37,712 nucleotides of DNA from Rickettsiales bacterium (lineage in GTDB: Bacteria > Pseudomonadota > Alphaproteobacteria > Rickettsiales > UBA8987): the NCBI GenBank assembly GCA_033762595.1, contig JANRLM010000115.1, forward strand, positions 1 through 37,712, read 5' to 3'. Position numbers and translations under genes: made by a program. The notes beneath the pieces are model-generated. The model had not been told where the DNA came from and did not search any database. It worked only from the letters and a program-made list of their open reading frames with translations. The stretch's first letter is position 1. The number at the start of each line of letters is the position of its first letter. Shown one piece after another: positions 8,476 through 16,623 of this stretch.

Positions 8476-8542
8476 TTTTTCTATATCAAATACCCAAGAA
8501 GCAGAAGTTTCAAGGGTTGGCGGTTTAATCGCCGCTTAAATT

Positions 8543-8583
8543 AGCTCATGTAGAGTAATAGCGTTCCCCCAACGCTTTGAGCT
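8543..8583 (+). other. Nested hairpin in the flgE 3' region
   Basis: AGCTCA (8543-8548) pairs with TGAGCT (8578-8583), enclosing a second stem AGCGTT (8560-8565) with AACGCT (8571-8576) around a CCCCC loop. A short palindrome TCTTAA/TTAAGA follows before the terminator stem. The arrangement suggests an RNA with several stems, but no known RNA family is recognised. Confidence 0.4.
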
Positions 8584-8607
8584 TATAGTCTTAATTGACT
8601 TAAGAAC

Positions 8608-8653
8608 GCCCGTAATTATTCCCATTCCCCCTTTTTAATAATTACGGGCTTTT
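8608..8653 (+). terminator. Terminator of the hook operon
   Basis: A perfect 13-bp stem, GCCCGTAATTATT with AATAATTACGGGC (8608-8620 and 8637-8649), has a 16-base pyrimidine-rich loop and is followed by TTTTC. It should end transcripts from fliK-flgD-flgE. Confidence 0.8.
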
Positions 8654-8688
8654 CAATTTATTCCAAAAAAACTTAAAATAGATGTTGT

Positions 8689-8840
8689 TAGGTATAGTTA
8701 GAGATAAGCTCCTTAACCTCCAATTGTCGCCCCGCATTTATTGCGGGTGTGAATTCACACCCGCAACAAGTGCGGGGTGACACTAAAGAGAAAAAACTAC
8801 AGAAATTAATTAAAACCTACCTTTATCTTACAATACCCTA
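8689..8840. repeat. Palindromic element family B with terminal inverted repeats
   Basis: The core 8726-8781 is a 56-base near-perfect palindrome centred on GAATTC, made of CCCCGC...GCGGG arms. It is flanked by AT-rich arms ending in imperfect 20-base inverted repeats: TAGGTATAGTTAGAGATAAG (8689-8708) and CTTTATCTTACAATACCCTA (8821-8840). A related element, with the same TTAACCTC(A/C)AATTGTC approach and the same right end (ACAATACC), lies at 13749-13940. This is a small MITE-like unit with no coding capacity. Confidence 0.75.
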
Positions 8841-8878
8841 AAATAACTTCTTGAATTTAATTAGTATTTTGTTAATAA

Positions 8879-8900
8879 GTGTTATGTTATAACGTAACAC
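8879..8900. promoter_or_regulatory. Operator-like palindrome (Zur-like)
   Basis: A 22-base inverted repeat, GTGTTA...TAACAC with GTTATAAC at its centre, pairs at 10 of 11 positions. It lies four bases before the ATG of the His-rich barrel protein, where a bound repressor would block transcription or initiation. The GTTAT/ATAAC half-sites resemble zinc-uptake regulator (Zur) boxes of proteobacteria; the regulator identity is an inference. Confidence 0.55.
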
Positions 8901-8904
8901 ATTT

Positions 8905-10509
8905 ATGGAAGAAGTTGCATCAGAAATTATAAATTACCACTTTAGAGAAAATTCGGGTGTTTCCCAAAAATACATTAGTGAATTTAGCAAAGATGGCTTT
9001 TATAAAGCAAACAGCCTCAACAAAAGTGAATATGTTGCTGAAAACACTCCAGACCTTATAGCTATTGGCATATATTTATTTAAGAAAAAATATCCTAATA
9101 AAGAGCTTCAATATTCAGATTATAGCAAATTTATTTTATGTATTGAAGAGGCTTATAAAAATTTATCTGGAGTGTATAATTTATATGAGTCTGAGATAAA
9201 AAAGCAGGGCAGGGTTTTTTTAAGTGAGCAGGATATTCCTCACAATCATGGAGAAAATATTATTGGCTATGACCCATCATATGAGGCATTCCAGAGGTTA
9301 AAATTAAAGCAGCTTGCAAAATCTGCTGTTGGTATTGGTGATGTGTTGCACCATCTTGAAGAGGGCTTGCTTGACCCTTCAAATACACCGCTTGTTTTTG
9401 ATAGTAAAAATGAAATTTGGGTGCCAATAAATTTTGGACACGGGCAGGGTGGAGATAATGACCACCACTCACACGATCAATATTTACCTCATATTTCAAC
9501 GAATTTAGTTGGAATGGTTAATTCAGGAAATTCTACGAATAGTTTTTTATCTTTAAATAGAATGAGTAATAATGGCTTTCATTATGCGATTTCCTCAAAT
9601 TTTGAATTTGAAAAAGTTGAAAATGTTCTCGGCTCAAAAATGCATAACTCAGTTTTTAGAGGTTATAAGCCAATTTCTCAAGATGCAGATGGCTTTAGGG
9701 GGCTTGATGTAGCGGTTATTTATAATGATTCTAATCACGAAGCAGATGAAAACAAGCCAATTTACTTGCCTCATCATCATCCAATGGCAATATTTGAAGG
9801 CAAAAGTTTGGAGGCTTATGTTGGAATTAAAAACACTCAGCAATTTTTTACTCACGCAATGGGTTTGAGTAGAGTTTTCAAAGGTAAGAAAGATTTATTC
9901 GGCCTAAAAGCTGAAACAAGTTTTAGAATACCCTCACTTGCTGGTTTTGGTTTTTTCACAACAACCGCTTTATATTCTGAAAAGATAAATTTTAATGGTG
10001 GTTATGGTGGCTCTCATTTTGGGCTTGGAATTAATTTTGAACAACACGGAAAAGTTAGCTTCTTAAATCCGCTTGCACATATAAAATTATCAAGAAATGA
10101 AATTATTGCAGAGGGCGGTGAACTTGAAAAAAATATCAATGCAGAATTTACATATAACGCACCAATAAATAAATTTCTTTCTTTGAGTGCAAATGCAAAT
10201 ATAGAGAAATCCGCTGATGAAACACATCAAACATTGAATAGTTATTTACAAATTACCCCCGCTAGAAATTTTTATTTTCAAGTTGGTTATGATGCCTCAA
10301 AAAAAACTGAAATTCTTGATGGATTGGAAGAGGTTTCAAACGCAGGTAATATATTTTTAGGGGCAGGGGTTATACATAATGCTGTAAATATAAACGCAAG
10401 AGTAAATTTTACAAATGACGAAGCAGGCAGATTTTCAAACACTGGAGTAGTTTCAGTAAATGCTAGTTACAATTTCAACCTTACTAAAAAGAAAGTGGTT
10501 AAAGATTGA
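8905..10509 (+). CDS. His-rich predicted beta-barrel protein, unknown
   Basis: A 534-residue protein I cannot assign to a family. Residues 1-180 are mainly helical and charged. From about 185 onward the sequence shows alternating polar/hydrophobic strands with Gly and aromatic residues typical of an outer-membrane or autotransporter-like beta-barrel (for example FLSLSANANIEKSA and NFYFQVGYDASKK), ending NVSYNF-like (VSVNASYNFNL) before a short basic tail. Histidine clusters occur at about 113-115 (PHNHGE), 179-195 (GHGQGGDNDHHSHDQ) and 289-292 (LPHHHP). No signal peptide is present and a TAA stop lies three codons upstream of the ATG, so a missing N-terminus is not hidden in frame. The upstream palindrome and His clusters together suggest a metal-related role, which is inference. 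Confidence 0.75.
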   Translation: MEEVASEIINYHFRENSGVSQKYISEFSKDGFYKANSLNKSEYVAENTPDLIAIGIYLFKKKYPNKELQYSDYSKFILCIEEAYKNLSGVYNLYESEIKKQGRVFLSEQDIPHNHGENIIGYDPSYEAFQRLKLKQLAKSAVGIGDVLHHLEEGLLDPSNTPLVFDSKNEIWVPINFGHGQGGDNDHHSHDQYLPHISTNLVGMVNSGNSTNSFLSLNRMSNNGFHYAISSNFEFEKVENVLGSKMHNSVFRGYKPISQDADGFRGLDVAVIYNDSNHEADENKPIYLPHHHPMAIFEGKSLEAYVGIKNTQQFFTHAMGLSRVFKGKKDLFGLKAETSFRIPSLAGFGFFTTTALYSEKINFNGGYGGSHFGLGINFEQHGKVSFLNPLAHIKLSRNEIIAEGGELEKNINAEFTYNAPINKFLSLSANANIEKSADETHQTLNSYLQITPARNFYFQVGYDASKKTEILDGLEEVSNAGNIFLGAGVIHNAVNINARVNFTNDEAGRFSNTGVVSVNASYNFNLTKKKVVKD

Positions 10510-10524
10510 TGATAGGCGGTAAAG

Positions 10525-12582
10525 TTAAATATCTAGCTCTTTGAGTAAATCTGGGTTGGAGATACCTTTTTCAGTAATGAAATTGAAGCGTTTTTCTGGT
10601 TTTTTGCCCATTAAATCTTCAACCATATTTTCGGTTATAGATGGGTCATCTTCAAGGGTTACCTTAAGAAGTGTTCTATTTTGTCGGTTCATAGTGGTTT
10701 CTTTAAGCTGATGGGCGGTCATTTCTCCTAAGCCCTTAAATCTGCCGATTTCAATCTTCTTTTTACCATTTTCTGAGAGTTTTTTAACTAATTCATCTTT
10801 TTCTTTATCATCATTTGCGTAAATGGTTTTATCCCCAATTTTAAGGCGGTAAAGTGGCGGTTTTGCAAGGTAAAGCCGGCCTGAATCAATCAAACCCTTC
10901 ATTGAGCGATAGAAGAATGTCATAAGCAAAGTTGCGATATGAGCCCCATCAACATCAGCATCTGTCATAATGACAACTTTACCATAGCGTAAATCTTCAA
11001 TTTTGAACTGACTGCCAGTGCCAACACCAAGTGCGGTGGTTAAATCTTTAATTTCCTGATTGGCGAATATTTTATCATCAGTTGCGGAAGCGACATTCAA
11101 AATCTTGCCACGAATTGGCAGAATTGCCTGAGTATTCCTATCGCGAGCTTGTTTGGCTGAACCACCTGCTGAATCACCCTCTACAATAAAAATCTCAGTA
11201 TCTTCTGTGTTTTCAGAGCTACAATCTGCAAGCTTGCCCGGGAGCCTAAGCCTTGAGGTGATGGTTTTCCTCTGCGTTTCCTTTTTTAATTTGCGAGAAA
11301 TTCTTTCATCTGCATATCTAATTATTGTTTCAATGAGATTAGAAGATAAATCTTTATTCTGCCCAAGAAGATTATCAAACCTATCTTTCACGGCGTTTTC
11401 AACTAATTTTACGGCTTCTTGATTTAAGAGTTTTTCCTTAGTTTGCCCTTGAAATTGAGGCTCGGAAATAAAAGCGGAAAGAACAAAAATCGCATTCGAA
11501 AAAACATCTTCATTAGTTATTTTTTCAGATCTTTTACCAAAAATTTTTTCTGCATATTCTTTGATGGATTTAGTAACTGCAGATCTAAAGCCTGATTCGT
11601 GCGTGCCTCCAAGTGGTGTTGAAATTGTATTGCAGTAAGAATAGCTCTTGCCCTCATTTTCAGCGAATTCTAAATTAGGCCAGATGATTGCCCATTCAAC
11701 CTTGCCTTTATCATTAGATAAATCGCTCGCACCATAAAAATAATCCCTACCAATAACATCTTGGTTTATTGTAATATCGTTGATGAAATCCCGAATGCCA
11801 TTCTTAAAGCATATTTTTTCAGAGGCTGGAATTGGCTTTTCAGGGTTAATAATATTTTCATTGCAAGCCCAATTTATAACAACGCCAGAAAATAAGTAAG
11901 CCTTTGCTTTCACCATATTATATAATTTCTCAGGCTTAAATTTATGCTTGCCGAAAATTTCAGCATCTGGAGAAAATATAACTTTTGTGCCTTTGCCTTT
12001 TGAGTTTTCCGAAATAATTTTTAACTTAGTTTGCGGGTTTCCTTGTGAATATTCTTGGCGATAAGTTTTGCCATTTCTAATAACTTCAACCGCTAAAAAG
12101 CTAGAAAGTGCATTTACAACTGAAATACCAACGCCGTGCAATCCGCCAGAAGTTTTATAAACGTTTGTATTAAACTTTCCTCCTGAATGGAGGGTTGTAA
12201 GAATCACTTCTAATGCTGACTTACCTGGGAATTTTGGGTGTTCATCAATTGGAATTCCTCGCCCATTATCAGAGATTGTAAGCGAATTATTATCATCTAA
12301 ATATATAAAAATTTCTTTAGCGTGGCCTGCAACGGCTTCATCCATTGAGTTATCCAAAACTTCAATCGCGAGGTGATGCAATGCGTTTTCATCAGTGCCA
12401 CCAATATACATTCCAGGGCGACGGCGAACAGGCTCAAGCCCTTCTAAAACCTCTATGTCATCAGCAGAATATTCAGTGTTTTTCTTTTCTTTAACTGGTT
12501 TTATTTCAGTTTTTACATTTTGCTTTTGATCAGAGTTTTTATTTTTTTTCACATCACTTATTAAAGAAAGTAAATCAGACAT
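10525..12582 (-). CDS. parE: DNA topoisomerase IV subunit B
   Basis: ParE is the ATPase subunit of topoisomerase IV, which decatenates daughter chromosomes. The GHKL ATPase signature includes LEGLEPVRRRPGMYIGGT, EVLDNSMDEAVAG, DNGRGIPIDEHP and TSGGLHGVGISVVNAL. The TOPRIM region carries IFIVEGDSAGGSAKQARDR and VVIMTDADVDGAHIATLL. The C-terminus KGLGEMTAHQLKETTMN is typical. ParE rather than GyrB is favoured by the short length (about 690) and by YKTSGGLHGVG spacing. The frame opens at a TTG at 12603, but the ATG at 12582 (MSDLLSLI) is preferred because the TTG has no SD sequence. It converges on the His-rich barrel gene. Confidence 0.95.
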   Translation of the reverse strand: MSDLLSLISDVKKNKNSDQKQNVKTEIKPVKEKKNTEYSADDIEVLEGLEPVRRRPGMYIGGTDENALHHLAIEVLDNSMDEAVAGHAKEIFIYLDDNNSLTISDNGRGIPIDEHPKFPGKSALEVILTTLHSGGKFNTNVYKTSGGLHGVGISVVNALSSFLAVEVIRNGKTYRQEYSQGNPQTKLKIISENSKGKGTKVIFSPDAEIFGKHKFKPEKLYNMVKAKAYLFSGVVINWACNENIINPEKPIPASEKICFKNGIRDFINDITINQDVIGRDYFYGASDLSNDKGKVEWAIIWPNLEFAENEGKSYSYCNTISTPLGGTHESGFRSAVTKSIKEYAEKIFGKRSEKITNEDVFSNAIFVLSAFISEPQFQGQTKEKLLNQEAVKLVENAVKDRFDNLLGQNKDLSSNLIETIIRYADERISRKLKKETQRKTITSRLRLPGKLADCSSENTEDTEIFIVEGDSAGGSAKQARDRNTQAILPIRGKILNVASATDDKIFANQEIKDLTTALGVGTGSQFKIEDLRYGKVVIMTDADVDGAHIATLLMTFFYRSMKGLIDSGRLYLAKPPLYRLKIGDKTIYANDDKEKDELVKKLSENGKKKIEIGRFKGLGEMTAHQLKETTMNRQNRTLLKVTLEDDPSITENMVEDLMGKKPEKRFNFITEKGISNPDLLKELDI

Positions 12583-12717
12583 ATCAAAAATATTATTTTC
12601 CAATCAACTAACTTTATTTTTAGCCCTTTGCAAGTAAATATGATTTTTTTACTATTTATCTTGAATGGAAATTTTTTATAAACTATATCATATAAAAAAT
12701 ATTAACAAAAAATTTTT

Positions 12718-13737
12718 ATGAAATTAAATCTCAATTTTGGCTTAAAAAATATAGTAATTGCAGTGCTTGCATTGGCAACAATAGGTCAGGGGGCAGTGAT
12801 TTTACTTAATCAAGATGCTATTCTTGGAAGTAGTGAAAATTCTGCAAATACTAATGATTGTAGGGTTATTAAAAGAAATTTTTCTGGTGAATTAATTGCC
12901 CTTGCTGATGGCAAAGAAATTTATGAGCAGGAAGTTCGTGAAAGATTGAATTTTATAACGGGTGGCAGAGGTTCACAAATTAATTTAGGACAGATGGATG
13001 CACAAGGTCTAGAAGCCGTTGCAAGGGAAGCAGCAGTTCAGAAAAAAGTTCTTGAAGAGGCTTATCTTAACAATATTCAAAATGATCCTGAGCTTCAAAA
13101 CAGAGTTGATGATTTAGTTGAAAATATTTACAAAGAAAAATATCTAGAAACTATTGCAAAAGCAGCGGTTACAGAGGAAAAATTAAAATCTTTATATGAT
13201 GAATTAGTTTCAAAAGCAAAAACCTCTAAGCAATATAAGGTAAAACATATTCTTCTTAGAAGTGATGCAGAGGCTAGGCAAGCAATTGAAAAAATTAAAT
13301 CTCAAAGATTTGAAGATGTTGCTAAATCTATGTCAGTTGATAAGCAATCTGCGGTTCGTGGTGGTGATTTAGGTTACATCTTCCCAGAAGAATTTGTTTT
13401 AGAATTCTCTCAAGCCGTTAAAAAGCTTGGTAAAGGGCAGACTTCAGGCGTTGTAAAAACTGAGTTTGGCTATCACATAATTAGAGTTGAAGACATTAAA
13501 GATGCTGAAATTCTACCTTATGAAAAATCTAAGCCAAGAATTGAAAAACAGCTTGGTGCTGAAGCGGTTAAAACTTACATTGAAGAATTATCCAAAAAAA
13601 TAAATGTCAATGTGGTTAAGCAGCCAGCACCTGCTAACGCAAATCCTGCTGAAGGGCAAGCACCAGTGAATCCAGAATCGCCTGCTACAACTGCACCTTC
13701 TGAACCATCTCTTAACCCAGATGAAGTGAAGAATTAA
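12718..13737 (+). CDS. Parvulin-type peptidyl-prolyl isomerase, exported
   Basis: A periplasmic folding helper of the PpiC/SurA-like class, membrane-anchored or secreted. The N-terminus has a hydrophobic segment at residues 11-30 (IVIAVLALATIGQGAVILLN), acting as signal or anchor. The SurA_N-like helical region is followed by a single rotamase domain at about 172-262: YKVKHILLRSDAEA, GGDLGYIFPEEFVLEFS and GVVKTEFGYHIIRVEDI contain the usual conserved residues. The last 35 residues are a Pro/Ala-rich tail (PAPANANPAEGQAPVNPESP). It is divergent from parE and followed by a family B-type repeat before pmbA. Whether it is the functional SurA is uncertain since only one rotamase domain is present. 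Confidence 0.9.
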   Translation: MKLNLNFGLKNIVIAVLALATIGQGAVILLNQDAILGSSENSANTNDCRVIKRNFSGELIALADGKEIYEQEVRERLNFITGGRGSQINLGQMDAQGLEAVAREAAVQKKVLEEAYLNNIQNDPELQNRVDDLVENIYKEKYLETIAKAAVTEEKLKSLYDELVSKAKTSKQYKVKHILLRSDAEARQAIEKIKSQRFEDVAKSMSVDKQSAVRGGDLGYIFPEEFVLEFSQAVKKLGKGQTSGVVKTEFGYHIIRVEDIKDAEILPYEKSKPRIEKQLGAEAVKTYIEELSKKINVNVVKQPAPANANPAEGQAPVNPESPATTAPSEPSLNPDEVKN

Positions 13738-13748
13738 ACTTGCATTGA

Positions 13749-13940
13749 TAGGTATAGATATATTTGGTTGATTTAACCTCAAATTGTCACCCCGTGCTTG
13801 TCACGGGGTTAATAGTTGAAAGTGTTTGTAAACAAGCTTCTGAGCGTGTTTTATGGTTAACCCCGCAATAAATGCGGGGTGACAGAATGTGAGATAAATA
13901 GCTTAAATTTAGTAAAATATATCTTTACCTAACAATACCA
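13749..13940. repeat. Palindromic element family B with terminal repeats (second copy)
   Basis: The arms 13785-13812 and 13857-13884 are 28-base inverted repeats, each a hairpin of the CACCCCG...CGGGG type, around a 44-base unrelated centre. Outer flanks match the element at 8689-8840: GATAGGTATAG at the left and TTACCTAACAATACC at the right, plus TTTAACCTCAAATTGTCACC before the left arm. The right flank ends 12 bases before the pmbA ATG, so the element supplies pmbA's leader. Confidence 0.75.
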
Positions 13941-13951
13941 TTAAACTTCTA

Positions 13952-15298
13952 ATGAATAATCTTGAAATAGCGGAAAAGGCGGTCAATTTAGCTCTTAAAA
14001 ATGGTGCTAGTGACGCTGATGCGGTGGTTGTGCAGTCACTCAACCTTTCATACAGGCAACATCAGGGCAAACCTGAGAATATTGAATCTTCTGAAACTAG
14101 AGATTTAGGAATTCGGGTTTTCTTATCGCAAAAAGAAGGTTCAAAAATCGCACTAATTTCAACCAATAATTTGCTTGAGAAGAATATTGAATCAACAGTT
14201 GAAAAGGTTATTGAGCAAGCAAAATTATCACCACTAGATGATTCTTATCGCCTAGCAAATGAAACTGAATTTTATAAAGGTGATGATTTGGATTTGCAAA
14301 TAAATTGCCCAAATTCTGCTAATATTGATGAACTCAAAAACTGGGCTTCAGAAGCCGAAGAAACGGCACTTTCTTATAAAGGTATCACAAATACAGAATT
14401 TTCTGAAAGTGCATATTCAAAAAGTGAAACGACAATTTTTACTTCAAAAAAATTTGCAAAATCCTATTTTACAACAGGGTATAATATTTCTGTTTCAGTG
14501 ATTGCAGGGCAGGGCGTTGATATGCAAACAGATTATGATTATACCTATAAATGCAACAAATCTGATTTGTTATCGCCTAAAAATATTTCTATTTCTGCCT
14601 GTGAAATGGCAATTAAAAAACTTTTTCCTAAGAAAATTAAATCAGCAAAATTGCCTGTGATTTTTGATAAAAAAGTTTCAAAAAATCTTCTTTCAAATTT
14701 TATCAGCGCGATAAATGGTAATTCTATAGTTAAAAATTCCTCTTTTTTATCGGATAAAATGGGTACACAAATTTTTCCTAAAAATGTTAATATATTTGAT
14801 AACCCACTGATGTTGCGAGGTATAGGATCTCAACCTTTTGATGCTGAAGGGCTTAGAGGTGCTGAAATTCCTCTTGTAAAAAATGGTGTTCTTGAAAACT
14901 GGATTTTAGATTTGCGTTCTGCATCAAAACTTGGGTTAATCTCAAACGGCAGGGCTTCTCGTGGGATAAATACTCAGCCCTCACCTTCTTCAACCAATGT
15001 TTATATGAATGGCGGTAAAATAAACTTTCAAGATATGCTAAAATCAGTAAAAAATGGTTTTTATGTAACTGATGTTTTTGGAATGGGTGTTAATGGCATA
15101 ACCGGCGATTACAGCCAAGGTGCTAATGGTTTTATGATTGAAAATGGTGAAATAACCTATCCAGTTGCTGAAGTTACAATCGCTGGAAATTTATTAGAAA
15201 TGTTTATAAATTTGCAAATTGCAGATGATTTAGAATTAAGATATTCTAAAAACGCCCCAACTATTTTGGTTGAAAATATGACTATCGCTGGGAGTTGA
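13952..15298 (+). CDS. pmbA: PmbA/TldE metalloprotease-family subunit
   Basis: PmbA (TldE) partners TldD in a proteolytic complex that processes small peptides such as microcin B17 and degrades CcdA in E. coli. The 448-residue length is standard. Family signatures visible are DLGIRVFLSQKEGSKIALIS (about 50-69), IFDNPLMLRGIGSQPFDAEG and LRSASKLGLISNGRASRG (about 286-350), and NGFYVTDVFGMGVNGITGDY (about 368-387), with the last Gly-rich run being the most conserved. As expected for this subunit, the zinc motif HExxxH of TldD is absent. The start codon is close behind a palindromic repeat, and another repeat lies between its stop and the next gene. No tldD is in the window. Confidence 0.94.
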   Translation: MNNLEIAEKAVNLALKNGASDADAVVVQSLNLSYRQHQGKPENIESSETRDLGIRVFLSQKEGSKIALISTNNLLEKNIESTVEKVIEQAKLSPLDDSYRLANETEFYKGDDLDLQINCPNSANIDELKNWASEAEETALSYKGITNTEFSESAYSKSETTIFTSKKFAKSYFTTGYNISVSVIAGQGVDMQTDYDYTYKCNKSDLLSPKNISISACEMAIKKLFPKKIKSAKLPVIFDKKVSKNLLSNFISAINGNSIVKNSSFLSDKMGTQIFPKNVNIFDNPLMLRGIGSQPFDAEGLRGAEIPLVKNGVLENWILDLRSASKLGLISNGRASRGINTQPSPSSTNVYMNGGKINFQDMLKSVKNGFYVTDVFGMGVNGITGDYSQGANGFMIENGEITYPVAEVTIAGNLLEMFINLQIADDLELRYSKNAPTILVENMTIAGS

Positions 15299-15299
15299 T

Positions 15300-15363
15300 T
15301 TCGTTAATCGTCCATCGTTAATCGTTAATGGTTAACTGCGATAAACGATTAACGATAAACGAA
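15300..15363. repeat. Palindromic element family D
   Basis: An AT-rich inverted repeat of CGTTAATCG units: the left arm 15300-15326 carries TTCGTTAATCGT and TCGTTAATCGTT, and the right arm 15344-15363 is AACGATTAACGATAAACGAA. It occupies nearly all of the 71 bases between the pmbA stop and the start of the transporter gene. Confidence 0.75.
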
Positions 15364-15369
15364 GCACTT

Positions 15370-16620
15370 ATGAAAAAAGTAATTACATCAACAATGATTG
15401 GGAATGGCTTGGAGTGGTATGATTACGCCCTCTATGGCCATTTTGCTGCGTTAATTAGCAGGCATTTTTTTCCTCAGCAAGATCCTGTAGTTTCGTTAAT
15501 TGCAACATTTGGAATTTTCGCGGTGGGCTTTTTAATGAGACCAATAGGAGCGGTTTTCTTCGGTTATATCGGCGATAAATATGGCAGAAAGCAAGCCCTT
15601 TCACTTTCTATTTTGCTTATGGCAATTCCAACGGCTTGCATAGGCTTACTGCCAACTTATGAGCATATTGGAATCTGGGCGACAATTTTACTTACTATAA
15701 TTAGGCTTGTGCAAGGCGTTGCAATCGGCGGAGAATTTGGTGGCTCAATTGTTTACTTAGTTGAACACGCATCAGAAAAAAATAAAAATTTAATTGGAAG
15801 CACCTCTGTAATAAGTATGCTAATTGGCGTTTTGCTAGGTGCTGGAATTTCATCACTTTTAGCTACAATTATGAGTGAAGAAAATTTTGTAAATTATGGC
15901 TGGCGGATTCCCTTTATTCTGGGCTTAGTAATTGGTTTAGTCGGGTTATATATCCGTACACATCTTGATGAAAGCCCAGCATTTCTTGACGCTAAAGAAA
16001 CCGGCCACCTTTCTGATAAACCTGTGAAGGAAACCTTCCAAGCTAATTTAACTGAGCTTTTACTTGCAATTGGCGTTTACATGGCGGTTACAATTCCATT
16101 CTATTTGCAATCGGTTTTTATGAATAGTTTTATGGTGAAGTTTCTCGGCTTCAAAGTTAGTGATGCTCTTTTTATAAATTCTGCAAGCCTTCTAATGATG
16201 ATGATTGCAGTGCCAATTTCCGCAATTCTCTGTGATAAATATGAGAGGGAAAAAATCTTAAAATTTGTTCTAGTTGCTTATATAATTTTTGCACTGCCAC
16301 TTGTATATTTTCTTGATGACAAAAGTTTTGCAATGGCATTAATTGGGCAGCTTGGTTTTTCCTTTATTATTGGGTTTTATATTGCACCAATTCCAACGCT
16401 TTTGGTTGATATATTTCCAACTCGTGTTCGCTATACAGGAATGTCATTATCTTGTAATCTAGCGGCGGCTATATTCGGTGGCACAACACCAGCACTTGTA
16501 ACTTTTTTTATAAATAAATTTGAGACTGATTATGTAATTTCAGCTTTTATAATCTTCTCTGCTATTATTTCGCTAATATCAATGGCAAAAGTTCGCACGA
16601 AATTTAATTACGATATATAA
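15370..16620 (+). CDS. MHS-family MFS transporter (ProP-like)
   Basis: A 416-residue major facilitator of the metabolite:H+ symporter family, related to the proline/betaine transporters ProP that are numerous in Rickettsiales. The family N-terminus GNGLEWYDYALYGHFAALI opens helix 1, the loop 2-3 motif GYIGDKYGRKQALSLSIL is the MFS A-motif, and the helix 4 region RLVQGVAIGGEFGGS is diagnostic of MHS. About 12 hydrophobic segments are visible. The substrate cannot be told from sequence. The frame also opens at 15328, but those 14 codons lie in the palindromic repeat; the ATG at 15370 fits the family N-terminus. It ends three bases before the superoxide dismutase gene and may share its transcript. 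Confidence 0.92.
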   Translation: MKKVITSTMIGNGLEWYDYALYGHFAALISRHFFPQQDPVVSLIATFGIFAVGFLMRPIGAVFFGYIGDKYGRKQALSLSILLMAIPTACIGLLPTYEHIGIWATILLTIIRLVQGVAIGGEFGGSIVYLVEHASEKNKNLIGSTSVISMLIGVLLGAGISSLLATIMSEENFVNYGWRIPFILGLVIGLVGLYIRTHLDESPAFLDAKETGHLSDKPVKETFQANLTELLLAIGVYMAVTIPFYLQSVFMNSFMVKFLGFKVSDALFINSASLLMMMIAVPISAILCDKYEREKILKFVLVAYIIFALPLVYFLDDKSFAMALIGQLGFSFIIGFYIAPIPTLLVDIFPTRVRYTGMSLSCNLAAAIFGGTTPALVTFFINKFETDYVISAFIIFSAIISLISMAKVRTKFNYDI

Positions 16621-16623
16621 TTT

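Larger units (their letters stand above)
8476..8904. other. Structured gap after flgE with terminator, family B repeat and operator
   Basis: The 429 bases hold no gene. In order: a run of hairpins (8530-8607), a strong terminator stem (8608-8653), a perfect-looking 56-base family B palindrome inside a 152-base element with terminal inverted repeats (8689-8840), and an operator-like palindrome just before the next start codon (8879-8900). Whether 8500-8650 is a discrete small RNA or only the 3' end of the hook transcript cannot be told from sequence alone. Confidence 0.6.

Noticed and set aside
8476-8660. tmRNA, SRP RNA or 6S RNA in the flgE downstream region
   Set aside because: None of the diagnostic conserved sequences of these RNAs could be seen, so only unassigned hairpins are reported.
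12583-12603. TTG start for parE at 12603
   Set aside because: No Shine-Dalgarno sequence precedes it and an ATG seven codons later is a normal start; not excluded, only less likely.
15328-15369. Start of the MHS transporter at 15328
   Set aside because: The 14 extra codons are encoded by a palindromic repeat and are not part of the family N-terminus, which begins at the ATG at 15370.
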